Shown one piece after another: positions 26,351-36,400 of a DNA stretch of 64,000 nt. Source of the DNA: Lachnospiraceae bacterium (lineage in GTDB: Bacteria > Bacillota > Clostridia > Lachnospirales > Lachnospiraceae); NCBI GenBank assembly GCA_015057325.1, contig SVEQ01000002.1:248001-312000 (forward strand). Reading direction: 5' to 3'. The notes under the pieces were generated by a model. That model saw only the letters and a list, made by a program, of their open reading frames with translations, ran no database searches and was not told the DNA's origin. How positions within the stretch are numbered: position 1 is the stretch's first letter; every line of letters starts with the position of its first letter. The translations under genes and the position numbers were made by a program.

Positions 26351-27895
26351 TTATCTGTTGAAATATTCTTCAAACTGGCGGAAGAAATCTTCAGGGTCAA
26401 CTTCCTGGTATCCGTTCTCACCTTCATTATACTCTTCGTATCCGTCTTCATCCTCAGAAGGGATTTCCTCTGTTGTACTCTTCTTTTCCTTCTTTTTGTC
26501 TGACTCCGGCATATCCTTTTTGGCACCAAGAGTTACGGTTAAGGTAATTTCCTTATACTCACCCTTCTCGTTGTTACGCTGAACAACCATGGTCACCTCT
26601 TCACCGGCCTGTTTCTTTGAAAGAATACTCTGAAGTTCTTCCATACTTGAGACATCTCTGTCACCAAACTTTGTGATAATATCTCCTGCTTTAAGTCCAC
26701 ATTTATCAGCAGGTGAGTCCTCCAAAATCTTTGAAACATATACACCATTAGGCATGTTAAACTGCTCTGCGTATTCATCAGTAATGTTATTACCGTTAAT
26801 ACCAAGATATCCCTGTTCGTCTTCTTTGATTACCTTCTCATCCATAAGGTCATTGATAATCGGAATTGCTTTCGAAATAGGAATTGCATATCCCATTCCC
26901 TCAACTGTACTGTCAACATATTTCATTGTATTAATTCCGATAACCTCGCCCTTGCCGTTAAGAAGAGCGCCACCACTATTACCCGGATTGATTGCTGCAT
27001 CAGTCTGAAGAAGCTTCATCTTCTTGCCGTCCGCATCAACCTCTCTGTCTAATGCACTGATGTATCCAACGGTTACAGACTGACCGTAACCTAATGCGTT
27101 ACCGATTGCAATTGCAGGCTCACCAACTCTTAAATCATCAGAAGAACCAAGTGCTGCAACCTTAATCTTATCTAGAGTTCCCTCTTCCATATCATCAATA
27201 TCTATAGCAACTACCGCAAGGTCCATGGCCTCATCGACACCCTTAACCTTAGCTTCTACTGCAGTATCATCGCTAAATGATACCGTAAGTTCTTTTGCAC
27301 CATCTATGACATGGTTGTTAGTTGCTACCAAAATCTCATCATCAGTCTTACCGATTATAATTCCGGAACCTGCGCCCTGAACTTCCTGCTCATATGACTG
27401 GAACCATGAACGAACAACCTGGACTGACGTATTGGTAATGGATACAATTGAAGGCATTACCTCTTCTGCAACATCTGCAACATCACTTTCTGTTTTGTTG
27501 TCCTTCATTCCCGCATCAGCAGTTGTAACAGTCTTAACTTCTGCTGTTTTAGTTGTTTTATTGACAGTCTTATTACCGATAGCATTAACACCAACCATTA
27601 TTCCACCGGCTATAATACCAAACGCTGCGGCTTTTCCAACAAATGCGAGCACTTTAATTCCATTGCCTGAACCCTTCTTCTTTTCTTTCTTTTTCTTAGG
27701 CTGCTGCGCCGTGGTTGTTCCGCCGTAATTATTACCGGTATAATTGTTCTGTCCGTAATTGTAAGTACTCTGATAGTTGTTACTCTGATATGATGTACTC
27801 TCTGTGCTTCCTTCCGTTTGACTTTTACTTGTTGTTTCTACAACACTCTCCGTTACATCTGCAACAACTTCATTGTTATTGGTTTCATTTTCCAT
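26351..27895 (-). CDS. HtrA/DegP-like membrane serine protease
   Basis: 514 aa. A Q/N/T-rich cytoplasmic N-terminus with a Lys-rich stop segment, one transmembrane helix (about residues 80-104), a trypsin-like protease domain, one PDZ domain (about 375-460) and an acidic C-terminal tail. The catalytic triad is His195 (NNHVIDG), Asp225 (MDLAVV) and Ser307 (NPGNSGGALL). It degrades or refolds misfolded proteins on the outer face of the membrane. It forms a single-gene unit closed by a strong terminator. Confidence 0.95.
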   Translation of the reverse strand: MENETNNNEVVADVTESVVETTSKSQTEGSTESTSYQSNNYQSTYNYGQNNYTGNNYGGTTTAQQPKKKKEKKKGSGNGIKVLAFVGKAAAFGIIAGGIMVGVNAIGNKTVNKTTKTAEVKTVTTADAGMKDNKTESDVADVAEEVMPSIVSITNTSVQVVRSWFQSYEQEVQGAGSGIIIGKTDDEILVATNNHVIDGAKELTVSFSDDTAVEAKVKGVDEAMDLAVVAIDIDDMEEGTLDKIKVAALGSSDDLRVGEPAIAIGNALGYGQSVTVGYISALDREVDADGKKMKLLQTDAAINPGNSGGALLNGKGEVIGINTMKYVDSTVEGMGYAIPISKAIPIINDLMDEKVIKEDEQGYLGINGNNITDEYAEQFNMPNGVYVSKILEDSPADKCGLKAGDIITKFGDRDVSSMEELQSILSKKQAGEEVTMVVQRNNEKGEYKEITLTVTLGAKKDMPESDKKKEKKSTTEEIPSEDEDGYEEYNEGENGYQEVDPEDFFRQFEEYFNR

Positions 27896-28061
27896 AATAA
27901 AAACCTACCTTTCATATACGGACATTTACACTTCTTGTTATCGCGTATTTTCCGCCCGCAAATTATTTATCGTATGAATGATATATTAAATCGATTTTGT
28001 GACCAAATTGTGACAAAACTTTTTTTCTTTTGTGATTATTACATTGAAACAGCATTGAAAA

Positions 28062-28083
28062 AAGAGGACTTACCAGTCCTCTT
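28062..28083 (-). terminator. Terminator overlapping a stop codon
   Basis: Stem AAGAGGAC / GTCCTCTT with a 6-nt loop, followed on the minus strand by TTTTTT. The loop and right arm encode the last residues and TAA of the 89-aa gene, so coding and termination signals share the same bases. Confidence 0.8.
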
Positions 28084-28339
28084 CTATAACATGAAAATCA
28101 AGATAATCAAACTCTATATCCTCTACAAAACTGTCTTTTGTAAATCTTGTTCTTGAGCGTCTGATAAAATCCTCTTTGTTACTTTCTAACCATATAGGCT
28201 TTGCCAGATCAAACTCATAACACATTTCATCGAGTGCCTGAAACACCTTCTTGGTTCGGGATAAGTTATAATCATAATTTTCCACCACGATATCTTTTAT
28301 CAGGTGGTTATCCTTCATCAGTTTTCCCCAGATACGCAT
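28070..28339 (-). CDS. Conserved-looking 89-aa protein, unknown function
   Basis: Begins MRIWGKLMKDNHLIKDIVVE, then a mixed alpha/beta acidic sequence containing LDEMCYEFDLAKPIWL and RRSRTRFTKDSF, ending HVIEEDW. No family recognised. It starts 18 bp after the 2-hydroxyacyl-CoA dehydratase-like gene and ends inside a terminator, so it is the last gene of that operon. Confidence 0.75.
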   Translation of the reverse strand: MRIWGKLMKDNHLIKDIVVENYDYNLSRTKKVFQALDEMCYEFDLAKPIWLESNKEDFIRRSRTRFTKDSFVEDIEFDYLDFHVIEEDW

Positions 28340-28357
28340 TTATACAATCCTTTTCTT

Positions 28358-29647
28358 CTATTTCTCTTCTCTTGCAACCGCAAGCATAAGCTTAATACGG
28401 TTCTCCTGATTAACTTTGGTCGCACCCGGATCGTAATCGATTGGCACAATATTTGCCTGAGGATATATCTCCTTAACCTTACGAATCATTCCCTTACCTA
28501 CAATATGGTTAGGCAGACAACCAAACGGCTGAGCACAAATAACATTCTCATAACCTGATTCTGAAAGTTCTAACATCTCTGCTGTAAGCAGCCAGCCCTC
28601 GCCCATCTTGTTACCAAGACCCACAACGCCCTTGATAAGCTCTTTGATATGAGCATACTTTGAAGGTGGCATAAAATCACTGTACTTTGAAACGCTGTCA
28701 TAGAGCATCCCCTCTAACATCTCGCAGTATTTCATGAGTGCCTGAACAACTTTCTTCTTTGCTATATTACCACCGTAAAGATTAATATCTTCAATACGGT
28801 TATCAATCTTAAACATCATAAAGCCCATTACGCCCGGAACCATAACCTCGCAATCCTGCTCAACCAAGAAATTCTCAAGGTCATTGTTGGCCATTGACGA
28901 ATACTTAACGTAAATCTCTCCTACAATTCCAACCTTAGTCTTAGGCACCTTATTAAGCTCAATCTTAGCAAAGTCCTCTACGATTGCACGCATGTTTTTC
29001 TCCATGCCTTTAGGTGTGTAGCCCTTGCGGTGACGAAACTGATTAGAAAGCTCCTTTACCCATTTTGAAATAAGTTCGTCAGCCTCTCCCTTGTTAACCT
29101 CATAAGAGCGCACCTGATTCTTCAAAAGCATGAAAAGGTCACCATATGTAAGTCCGATAAGAGCCTGGTAAAGCATTTCCAAAGTAAGCTTAAATCCGCT
29201 ATTGCTCTCAAGACCTGATAAGTTAAGTGAAATAACAGGAACCTGAGAAAGTCCGGCCTTTGCCAATGCCTTTCTTAACAAATGAATATAATTAGAAGCA
29301 CGACATCCTCCACCTGTTTGAGTTATCATAAGTGCAACTTTATTAACATCATACTTACCACTCTGAAGTGCACTTATCATCTGTCCGATTACAAGAAGTG
29401 CCGGATAACAGGTGTCGTTATGAACATATTTAAGTCCTGTATCAACAACGCGTCTGCCTGTATTCTTCAAAAGTGCAACCTTATATCCGTTCTGAAGGAA
29501 TATGTTTCTAAGCAACTTGAAATGAACCGGCAACATATCCGGAATAAGAATTGTGTAATCCTTTTTCATTTCCTTTGTAAACTCAACTCTTCCATCCACA
29601 GACGTATTAATTGCATTATCCAAAGAAACATTTATATCTTCACTCAC
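28358..29647 (-). CDS. 2-hydroxyacyl-CoA dehydratase-like / activase-related protein (DUF2229-type)
   Basis: 429 aa. It resembles the HgdB/DUF2229 family linked with (R)-2-hydroxyacyl-CoA dehydratase activators: KDYTILIPDMLPVHFKLLRNI, VHNDTCYPALLVIGQ, and QTGGGCRASNY, whose Cys residues could hold an iron-sulfur cluster. It uses a GTG start (29645-29647) with GGAGG 8 nt upstream. It lies 20 bp behind the two-domain activase gene, forming a pair seen in many clostridia. No dehydratase with a recognisable substrate is nearby, so the reaction is unknown. Confidence 0.8.
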   Translation of the reverse strand: MSEDINVSLDNAINTSVDGRVEFTKEMKKDYTILIPDMLPVHFKLLRNIFLQNGYKVALLKNTGRRVVDTGLKYVHNDTCYPALLVIGQMISALQSGKYDVNKVALMITQTGGGCRASNYIHLLRKALAKAGLSQVPVISLNLSGLESNSGFKLTLEMLYQALIGLTYGDLFMLLKNQVRSYEVNKGEADELISKWVKELSNQFRHRKGYTPKGMEKNMRAIVEDFAKIELNKVPKTKVGIVGEIYVKYSSMANNDLENFLVEQDCEVMVPGVMGFMMFKIDNRIEDINLYGGNIAKKKVVQALMKYCEMLEGMLYDSVSKYSDFMPPSKYAHIKELIKGVVGLGNKMGEGWLLTAEMLELSESGYENVICAQPFGCLPNHIVGKGMIRKVKEIYPQANIVPIDYDPGATKVNQENRIKLMLAVAREEK

Positions 29648-29667
29648 GCGTTTTTCCTCCTTCTTAG

Positions 29668-32595
29668 CTATTTCCCAGCCTTTTGCTTCGTAGCAGCAAA
29701 CAAACTTCTAAGTCTTATCTTAACCGCACCGAGATTGGTAATCTCGTCAATCTTAATCTGCGTATAAATGCGGCCCTTTTCTTCAAGAATTCGTCTGACC
29801 TCATCAGTTGTAATAGCATCAACACCACAACCAAATGATACAAGCTGAACAAGATTCAAATTAACATTATCTGAATCTGCAACATACTCTGCCGCCGCAT
29901 ACATTCTCGAATGATACATCCACTGATTTAATACCTTAGTTCTTACAGGCTGCGCCATATCCGATACGGAATCCTCCGTAATTACAACCGCACCCAAATC
30001 ACAAATAAGCTTGTTAATTCCATGATTAATTTCCGGATCCAAGTGGTATGGTCTTCCGGCGAGAACAATAATCGGTCGGTTTTCGCGGTTAGCTATACGC
30101 AAAAACTTTCTTCCTTCCATACGAACAAGTCTCATATGCTTATCATACTCTTCATACGCATAGTTACAAGCCATTGCAACATCCGAGAACTTCATCTTAC
30201 CAAAATGCTGCTCCATAAGAGCATGGAACTTCTTGGTGAAGTCTTTTCTTCTATGTATTCCCAAATATTCGTATATAAACTTAACATCACGAAGAGCCTT
30301 GACATTGCCCTCCAAAACCTCCGGATAATATGCAACTACCGGACAGTTATAGTGGTTGTCACCAAGTCCCTCATCAAAATTATACGACAAACATGGATAG
30401 AATATCGCATCTACATCTTCCTTAAGTAATGCCTCGATATGACCATGCATAAGCTTTGCAGGGAAGCATACCGTATCAGACGGAATCGTATGCTGACCGC
30501 TTAAGTACAAGCTTCTCGAAGAATTAGGCGATGTGACAACATTAAAACCAAGTCTTGTAAAGAGTGCATACCAGAACGGCAACAACTCATACATATTAAG
30601 TCCCATCGGTATTCCGATAGTTCCTCTTGCTTTCGACTTAGGAATTGCTGATTTCCTATACTCCTCCAAAAGATTGAGTTTATACGAATACAAATCATAC
30701 TGCGGTCCCTCGGCTTTTTTAGCTGTTGGCTTATCACATCTGTTACCGCTTATGAATCTTCTTCCGTTGTCAAAAATATTAATTGTAAGCTTACAATGAT
30801 TGCTACAACCGTTACATGTTGTCATTTTGATTTCGTGAGTAAATGCTGCTAAACCGTCAGCATCAAGCACATTACTTTTGCCGGTGCTGTTCTCCATAGC
30901 ATACAATGCACATCCAAAAGCTCCCATAATTCCTGCCATTTCAGGACGAACAACATCATGTCCTATCTCCTGCTCAAACGCACGAAGAACAGCATTGTTA
31001 AGGAAGGTTCCTCCCTGAACAACTATATGCTCACCAAGTTGCTTTGCAGAAGCGGCACGAATAACTTTATAAAGGGCATTCTTAACGACCGAAATCGAAA
31101 GACCTGCCGAAATATTCTCAATTGTTGCTCCGTCTTTCTGGGCCTGCTTAACTGATGAGTTCATGAATACAGTACATCTCGAGCCCAAATCAACCGGCTT
31201 ATCCGCAAAAAGACCAAGCTTTGCAAACTCCTCAATTCCATAGCCGAGTGCTCCCGCAAATGTCTGCAAGAACGAACCACAACCTGAAGAACATGCTTCA
31301 TTAAGGAATATATTGTCAATTGCATTATTTCTAATCTGGAAACACTTAATATCCTGTCCGCCGATATCAATAATAAAATCAACATCCGGCTGGAACTTCT
31401 TAGCTGCCGTAAAGTGAGCAACTGTCTCAACTATACCAAAGTCAACACCAAAGGCGTTCATGATCATTTCCTCACCGTAACCTGTTACAGCGGAAGCATC
31501 AATATGAATATCAGGATACTGCTTATACAAATCCTGCAAAAACTCTTTGATAATAGGAACCGGATTACCTCCGTTTGGAAGATAACGTGAACAGAGAATG
31601 TTAGCATCCTCGTCAATAACAACAGCCTTAACCGTTGTTGAGCCTGCATCTATTCCAAGGAATGCATGTCCTGAAAGTGTATCAACATTCTTGATATGGT
31701 CAGAGTTTTTCTTATGTCTTTTAACAAACTCATCATACTCTTTCTCTGATGTAAATAACGGCTTACAACTCGCATAACCGCCTGTTGCGGTATAACCGTC
31801 AATCTTCTTAATAAGTTCATCAATAACAAAATACTTATTATCTTTCTTAAGTGCAGCACCCATTGCAACAAAATAAAGTGAGTTGTCCGGTGCAATACCC
31901 TCAAGCTTTAATGTCTTATCAAATGCTTTTCTAAGTTCTGAAAGGAAAGTAAGAGGTCCACCAAGATATACAACCTTGCCTTCAATCTCACGTCCCTGGG
32001 CAAGACCTGCAATAGTCTGGTTAACTACCGCATAGAAAATACTTGCAGAAATATCGTTCTTCTGAGCGCCCTGATTAAGAAGCGGCTGAACATCGGACTT
32101 TGCAAAAACTCCACAACGGCTGGCTATAGTATAAATCTTCTCATAGTTTGCCGCTGCCTCATTCATCTGTCCTGCTTCCATATTAAGAAGCGTAGCCATC
32201 TGATCAATAAATGCTCCCGTACCACCGGCACAAGAACCATTCATTCTGACCTCAAGCCCATCTGTAAGGAACAATATCTTGGCATCCTCACCACCAAGTT
32301 CTATAACCACATCTGTTCCCGGAATAAGTTTATTAACTGCAACTCTTGTTGCATATACTTCTTGCTCAAACGGAATACCCAAAGTATCGGCAATACCCAT
32401 TCCTGCCGAACCTGATATTGTCAAACATACTTCTTTCTCATCAGGAAACTTCTCCTTAATATCCGAAAGCATGTGTACTGTCTTATCTGTAATTTGAGAA
32501 AAATGACGCTGATAATCCTTGTAGACGATCTGATCGTTATCATCTAATACAACACATTTTAATGTTGTGGAACCCACATCTAAACCAATTCTCAT
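29668..32595 (-). CDS. Two-domain acyl-CoA dehydratase activase (BcrAD/BadFG type)
   Basis: 975 aa. Two ASKHA ATPase domains in tandem: domain 1 starts GLDVGSTTLKCVVLDD and has NGSCAGGTGAFIDQM; domain 2 starts near residue 315 with GIDAGSTTVKAVVIDE and has EACSSGCGSFLQTFAG. The conserved Cys residues would ligate a [4Fe-4S] cluster between subunits. A C-terminal DUF2229-type region (about 640-970) contains CNGCSNHC and YPCLSYNF. Such proteins use ATP to inject a low-potential electron into a partner enzyme. The next gene downstream is a related 429-aa protein, likely the partner. Confidence 0.88.
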   Translation of the reverse strand: MRIGLDVGSTTLKCVVLDDNDQIVYKDYQRHFSQITDKTVHMLSDIKEKFPDEKEVCLTISGSAGMGIADTLGIPFEQEVYATRVAVNKLIPGTDVVIELGGEDAKILFLTDGLEVRMNGSCAGGTGAFIDQMATLLNMEAGQMNEAAANYEKIYTIASRCGVFAKSDVQPLLNQGAQKNDISASIFYAVVNQTIAGLAQGREIEGKVVYLGGPLTFLSELRKAFDKTLKLEGIAPDNSLYFVAMGAALKKDNKYFVIDELIKKIDGYTATGGYASCKPLFTSEKEYDEFVKRHKKNSDHIKNVDTLSGHAFLGIDAGSTTVKAVVIDEDANILCSRYLPNGGNPVPIIKEFLQDLYKQYPDIHIDASAVTGYGEEMIMNAFGVDFGIVETVAHFTAAKKFQPDVDFIIDIGGQDIKCFQIRNNAIDNIFLNEACSSGCGSFLQTFAGALGYGIEEFAKLGLFADKPVDLGSRCTVFMNSSVKQAQKDGATIENISAGLSISVVKNALYKVIRAASAKQLGEHIVVQGGTFLNNAVLRAFEQEIGHDVVRPEMAGIMGAFGCALYAMENSTGKSNVLDADGLAAFTHEIKMTTCNGCSNHCKLTINIFDNGRRFISGNRCDKPTAKKAEGPQYDLYSYKLNLLEEYRKSAIPKSKARGTIGIPMGLNMYELLPFWYALFTRLGFNVVTSPNSSRSLYLSGQHTIPSDTVCFPAKLMHGHIEALLKEDVDAIFYPCLSYNFDEGLGDNHYNCPVVAYYPEVLEGNVKALRDVKFIYEYLGIHRRKDFTKKFHALMEQHFGKMKFSDVAMACNYAYEEYDKHMRLVRMEGRKFLRIANRENRPIIVLAGRPYHLDPEINHGINKLICDLGAVVITEDSVSDMAQPVRTKVLNQWMYHSRMYAAAEYVADSDNVNLNLVQLVSFGCGVDAITTDEVRRILEEKGRIYTQIKIDEITNLGAVKIRLRSLFAATKQKAGK

Positions 32596-32684
32596 TGTTA
32601 TACCTCATTTTCTTTTGTATATGAAATAAATACTTAATTATATTTCGCGATTTTTCTACATTTATCGCACCAAACAGACATATT

Positions 32685-33422
32685 CTAACCCAAATTATCG
32701 GTTTTCGCAAGTCCATTTTCTTCCACTCTCATGTGCGAAAACAAACTATTACTTACTGCCGTCATCATTCGTTTCTTTGTGCCCGGTGCGTGTTTTTCCA
32801 TGCCATTTAGCAATTCTCTTACATACGTTCTCTCCGTCATCTTATCATAAGGGCATGGATTTTTAATAACCGTAACATCCTGCTCGCTTGCAAAATTCTT
32901 TGCCGCTGCGGCTGGTACATAAATCATAGGACGTATAAGTGTCAAACACGTATCGTCATATCTTGTCACAGGCTCAAACGAAGAAAAACGTCCCTCATAC
33001 ATGAGAGACAACATTACCGTTTCAACAACATCATCCCGATTGTGAGCATAAGCCATCATATTACAACCAAACTTAACAGCTGCCTCACCAAAAGCACCCT
33101 TTCTAAGTCTTGCACACAACGAGCATCCTTTTCCTTCTAACATTTGTGATATCTTCGTCTTTTCAACGTGATACTCGACATTTAATTTTTTACAAACATT
33201 TGCTATGGGCGAAGTATCAAATCCTTCGTAACCGAGGTCAACAGTAATTGCCACAATATCAAACTTTTTCGGATAAAAACTTCTTAGCCCACTAAGCGCA
33301 TAAAGAAGCGTATAGGAATCTTTGCCGCCGGACATACCGACGGCAATCTTATCCCCTTCTTCTATCATATTGTAATCGTCCACAGCCTGTCTTACATAAC
33401 TGTATAGTTTCTGTAGTTTCAT
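32685..33422 (-). CDS. TtcA-like tRNA thiolation/PP-loop ATPase
   Basis: 245 aa. N-terminal PP-loop GMSGGKDSYTLL (about residues 29-40) and CSLCARLRKGAF with a CxxC pair (about 110), as in TtcA. The third TtcA cysteine motif is reduced to NPCPYDKMTERTYV. It probably activates a tRNA base with ATP for sulfur insertion (2-thiocytidine by analogy), but this short variant may modify another position. It begins 9 bp after the RND pump gene ends and is likely cotranscribed, though the functional link is unclear. Confidence 0.82.
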   Translation of the reverse strand: MKLQKLYSYVRQAVDDYNMIEEGDKIAVGMSGGKDSYTLLYALSGLRSFYPKKFDIVAITVDLGYEGFDTSPIANVCKKLNVEYHVEKTKISQMLEGKGCSLCARLRKGAFGEAAVKFGCNMMAYAHNRDDVVETVMLSLMYEGRFSSFEPVTRYDDTCLTLIRPMIYVPAAAAKNFASEQDVTVIKNPCPYDKMTERTYVRELLNGMEKHAPGTKKRMMTAVSNSLFSHMRVEENGLAKTDNLG

Positions 33423-33431
33423 AACGACACC

Positions 33432-36400
33432 TTAATTATTCTCTGCTTTTTTCTTATCCTTATTAAATATTTCATATATACAAGGAACTACCACGAGTGT
33501 AAGTATTGTTCCGTAAATAAGTCCACCGATAACGACAAGTGCCATAGGTTGTGCCATGTCGGCACCCATTCCGATTCCCGCTGCCAATGTTGAAAGACCA
33601 AGTATTGTTGTAAGAGCTGTCATAACAATCGGACGCAAACGATGTCTTCCGGTTGTCACAATTGCCTCATCTATTAGCATACCCTCTTCACGAAGCTGGT
33701 TAACACTATCAACAAACACGATACCGTTATTAACAATGATACCTGCAAGCATTACCATACCAACCATCGCTATAATACTAACATCTTTACCTGCAACAAA
33801 CAATGCTGCAAAACCACCGGTAAATGCAAGAGGAAGTGTAAAGAGTATGATAAATGGGCTCTTAAACGACTGGAACTGTGCAACCATAATAAGATACATG
33901 AACGCTATCGCAAGAAGCATCATAAGCATAATCTGTCCAAGCGCTTCCATAACGGTTTCATTTTCTCCGTCATACGAAATCGAGTAACCTGCCGGAAGTG
34001 ACATATTATTAACAACCTTTGTTACCTCATTAGATACTGCTGTTGTTGTATATCCGTCAGCAATCTGACCTGTAACAGTAATGTATCTTACCTGGTTAAG
34101 TCTGTTAATTGAAGATAGAGAATCCGCATCCTTAACGTCAGCAAGCTTTCCGACTTTGACCTCTTTCTCCTCTTCGCCCTGTTTGCCGGAAATCTCAATA
34201 TCCTCAACATCCTTGATTGTATAGTTTTCACTGTCTTCTAATTTGACATATACAGGATAATCCTTTTCGTCGGTTGAAAGCGTTGTCGCACTTGTTCTCT
34301 CTGCAAGTTTTCCCTGCACTTCCTGATAAACCTGTGCAACCGTAAGTCCGTAAGACGCCGCCTTTGTCTTGTCGACAACCATTCTGTATTCAGGTGTCGT
34401 TTCGGCAAGTCCGTTATCAACATCAATTAGTCCGTCAATCTCACTTACCTTTTCGCCTACCTGTTTAGCTATCTCTTCAAGCTTGTCGATATCTTTTCCT
34501 TTGACCTGAATTACTACTCCCGAAGACATCAAAGCACTCATATCCATTGTAGAAGCAGATACAGAAACCTCGCAATCAAAGCCTTTTGTCTTTTCTTCAA
34601 TCATATCGGCTATTTCTTCATTGGTATGATTTTTATCTTCTTTACACTCAATGTAATAAGTTACCGTTGACACGTCATCATTTTCACCAAGTCCTACCAT
34701 TGACATACCGTTTCCGCCAAGCATCGCTCCTACCGTCTTAATGTCATCAATGGAAAGAACGGTATCGATAACCTTGTCAGACATCTCTGCCGTTTCCTCC
34801 AAGGTCTTTGCTTCCTTAGGCATTGTGATTGACATTTCCATCTGAGGCGAATCCATACTCGGGAAGAATGAGAAGCCTCTTGTAAGTTCAATTAAAGTCA
34901 TGCCGACAAACAAACCAAGTGCAATAATAAGCACTATAAACTTATGTCTTAAAACCTTTGGAAGTATTGATGCGTACCAGTCACTGATTCGGTTAACAAG
35001 TTTGTTCTCCTTCTCGTTAACAGACTCAAAAGTTCTTGAAGCAACCATTGGAACAAATGTTATAGCAACCACCAAACTAGCAAAAAGCGAATATGCAATC
35101 GTAAGTCCCATATCTGTAAACAACTGTCTTGTAATACCACTTGTAAATACTATAGGAAGGAACACGCACACGGTGGTGAGCGTTGAAGCCGTAATCGCCC
35201 CTACCATCTGGTTAGCACCCTTAATTGCAGCTTCTTTGACCGCATAACCTTCACTTCTCAATCTATATATGTTCTCAATTACGACAATCGAGTTATCAAC
35301 AAGCATTCCGACACCAAGCGCAAGTCCCGAAAGTGATACTACATTCAAGGTTACATTTGAGAAGTACATAAGCACGACCGCAAATACAACCGAAACCGGA
35401 ATGGATACGGCAATAATACCCGTAGGCCTTATATCCTTTAAGAAGAACAAAAGAATTATTATCGCCAGAAAAGCACCCAGCAAAAGATTCTTAATAACAG
35501 AGCTGCTTACTAAGTCAATATATATTCCCTGATCCATCATTGCCGTAAATGATACCGAAGAATCTTCCTTTGTAATCTCATCAAACTTGTCCTTAACGCT
35601 GTCTGCAACCGCCTTGGTTGAATACTCATTTTGCTTTGCTATAGACAAAATGATTCCCGGGTTCTCATTGACTTTTGTATATAACTTATCACTGTTATTC
35701 TCTATAAAAACATCAGCAACATCAGAAAGTTTGATAGGGTCAACCCCATCCATATTCATATCAAGTAATACAAAGTCAGATAAACTTTCAACATCGTCAA
35801 ACTTCTCTCCGACACGTACTAGATAATCAACATCATCTTCCGTTACGTATCCCGCAGGATAATCAAAGTTTTGTGCAGTAAGTACTCCCTTGATTAACTC
35901 ATCTGTAATAATAGTATTTAAGTCTGCACCTTCATAAGCGGCATCTTTTGCATCGTTTAGTTCATTTTCTTTTTCCGAAAGTTCGCTCTCACCTTGCGAG
36001 ATTTCTGCTTTTGCAGATGCCATATTGATATTTGTTTCATTCTCTTTTTCTTTTAATGTTGTATAACCTTTATCAAGTTGTTTCTTTCCCGAATTAATCT
36101 TGCTTTCAGCGTCGGTAATTTTCTTTTTGCCCTTTTCAATTTCCGAAAGCCCCGTCTTTAACTGAGTAAGATTAGACTGAAGAGTTGCAATATAAGCAGG
36201 AAGTGAAGCAAATGTAAGTGCATTTCCCTCTACATCTTTCTGCTCGGAAATTTTGGCTTCCATTGTAGCAAGTGCCCCTTTAACAGTCTCTAACTGTGCC
36301 TGCATAGCAACGTCATCAGGATTTGCAGCAACCGCCATTTCAAGTTGTTGTTTCTGAGCAGATAGAGTCTCATAACTTGTAAGCAACTGATTCAAAGAAT

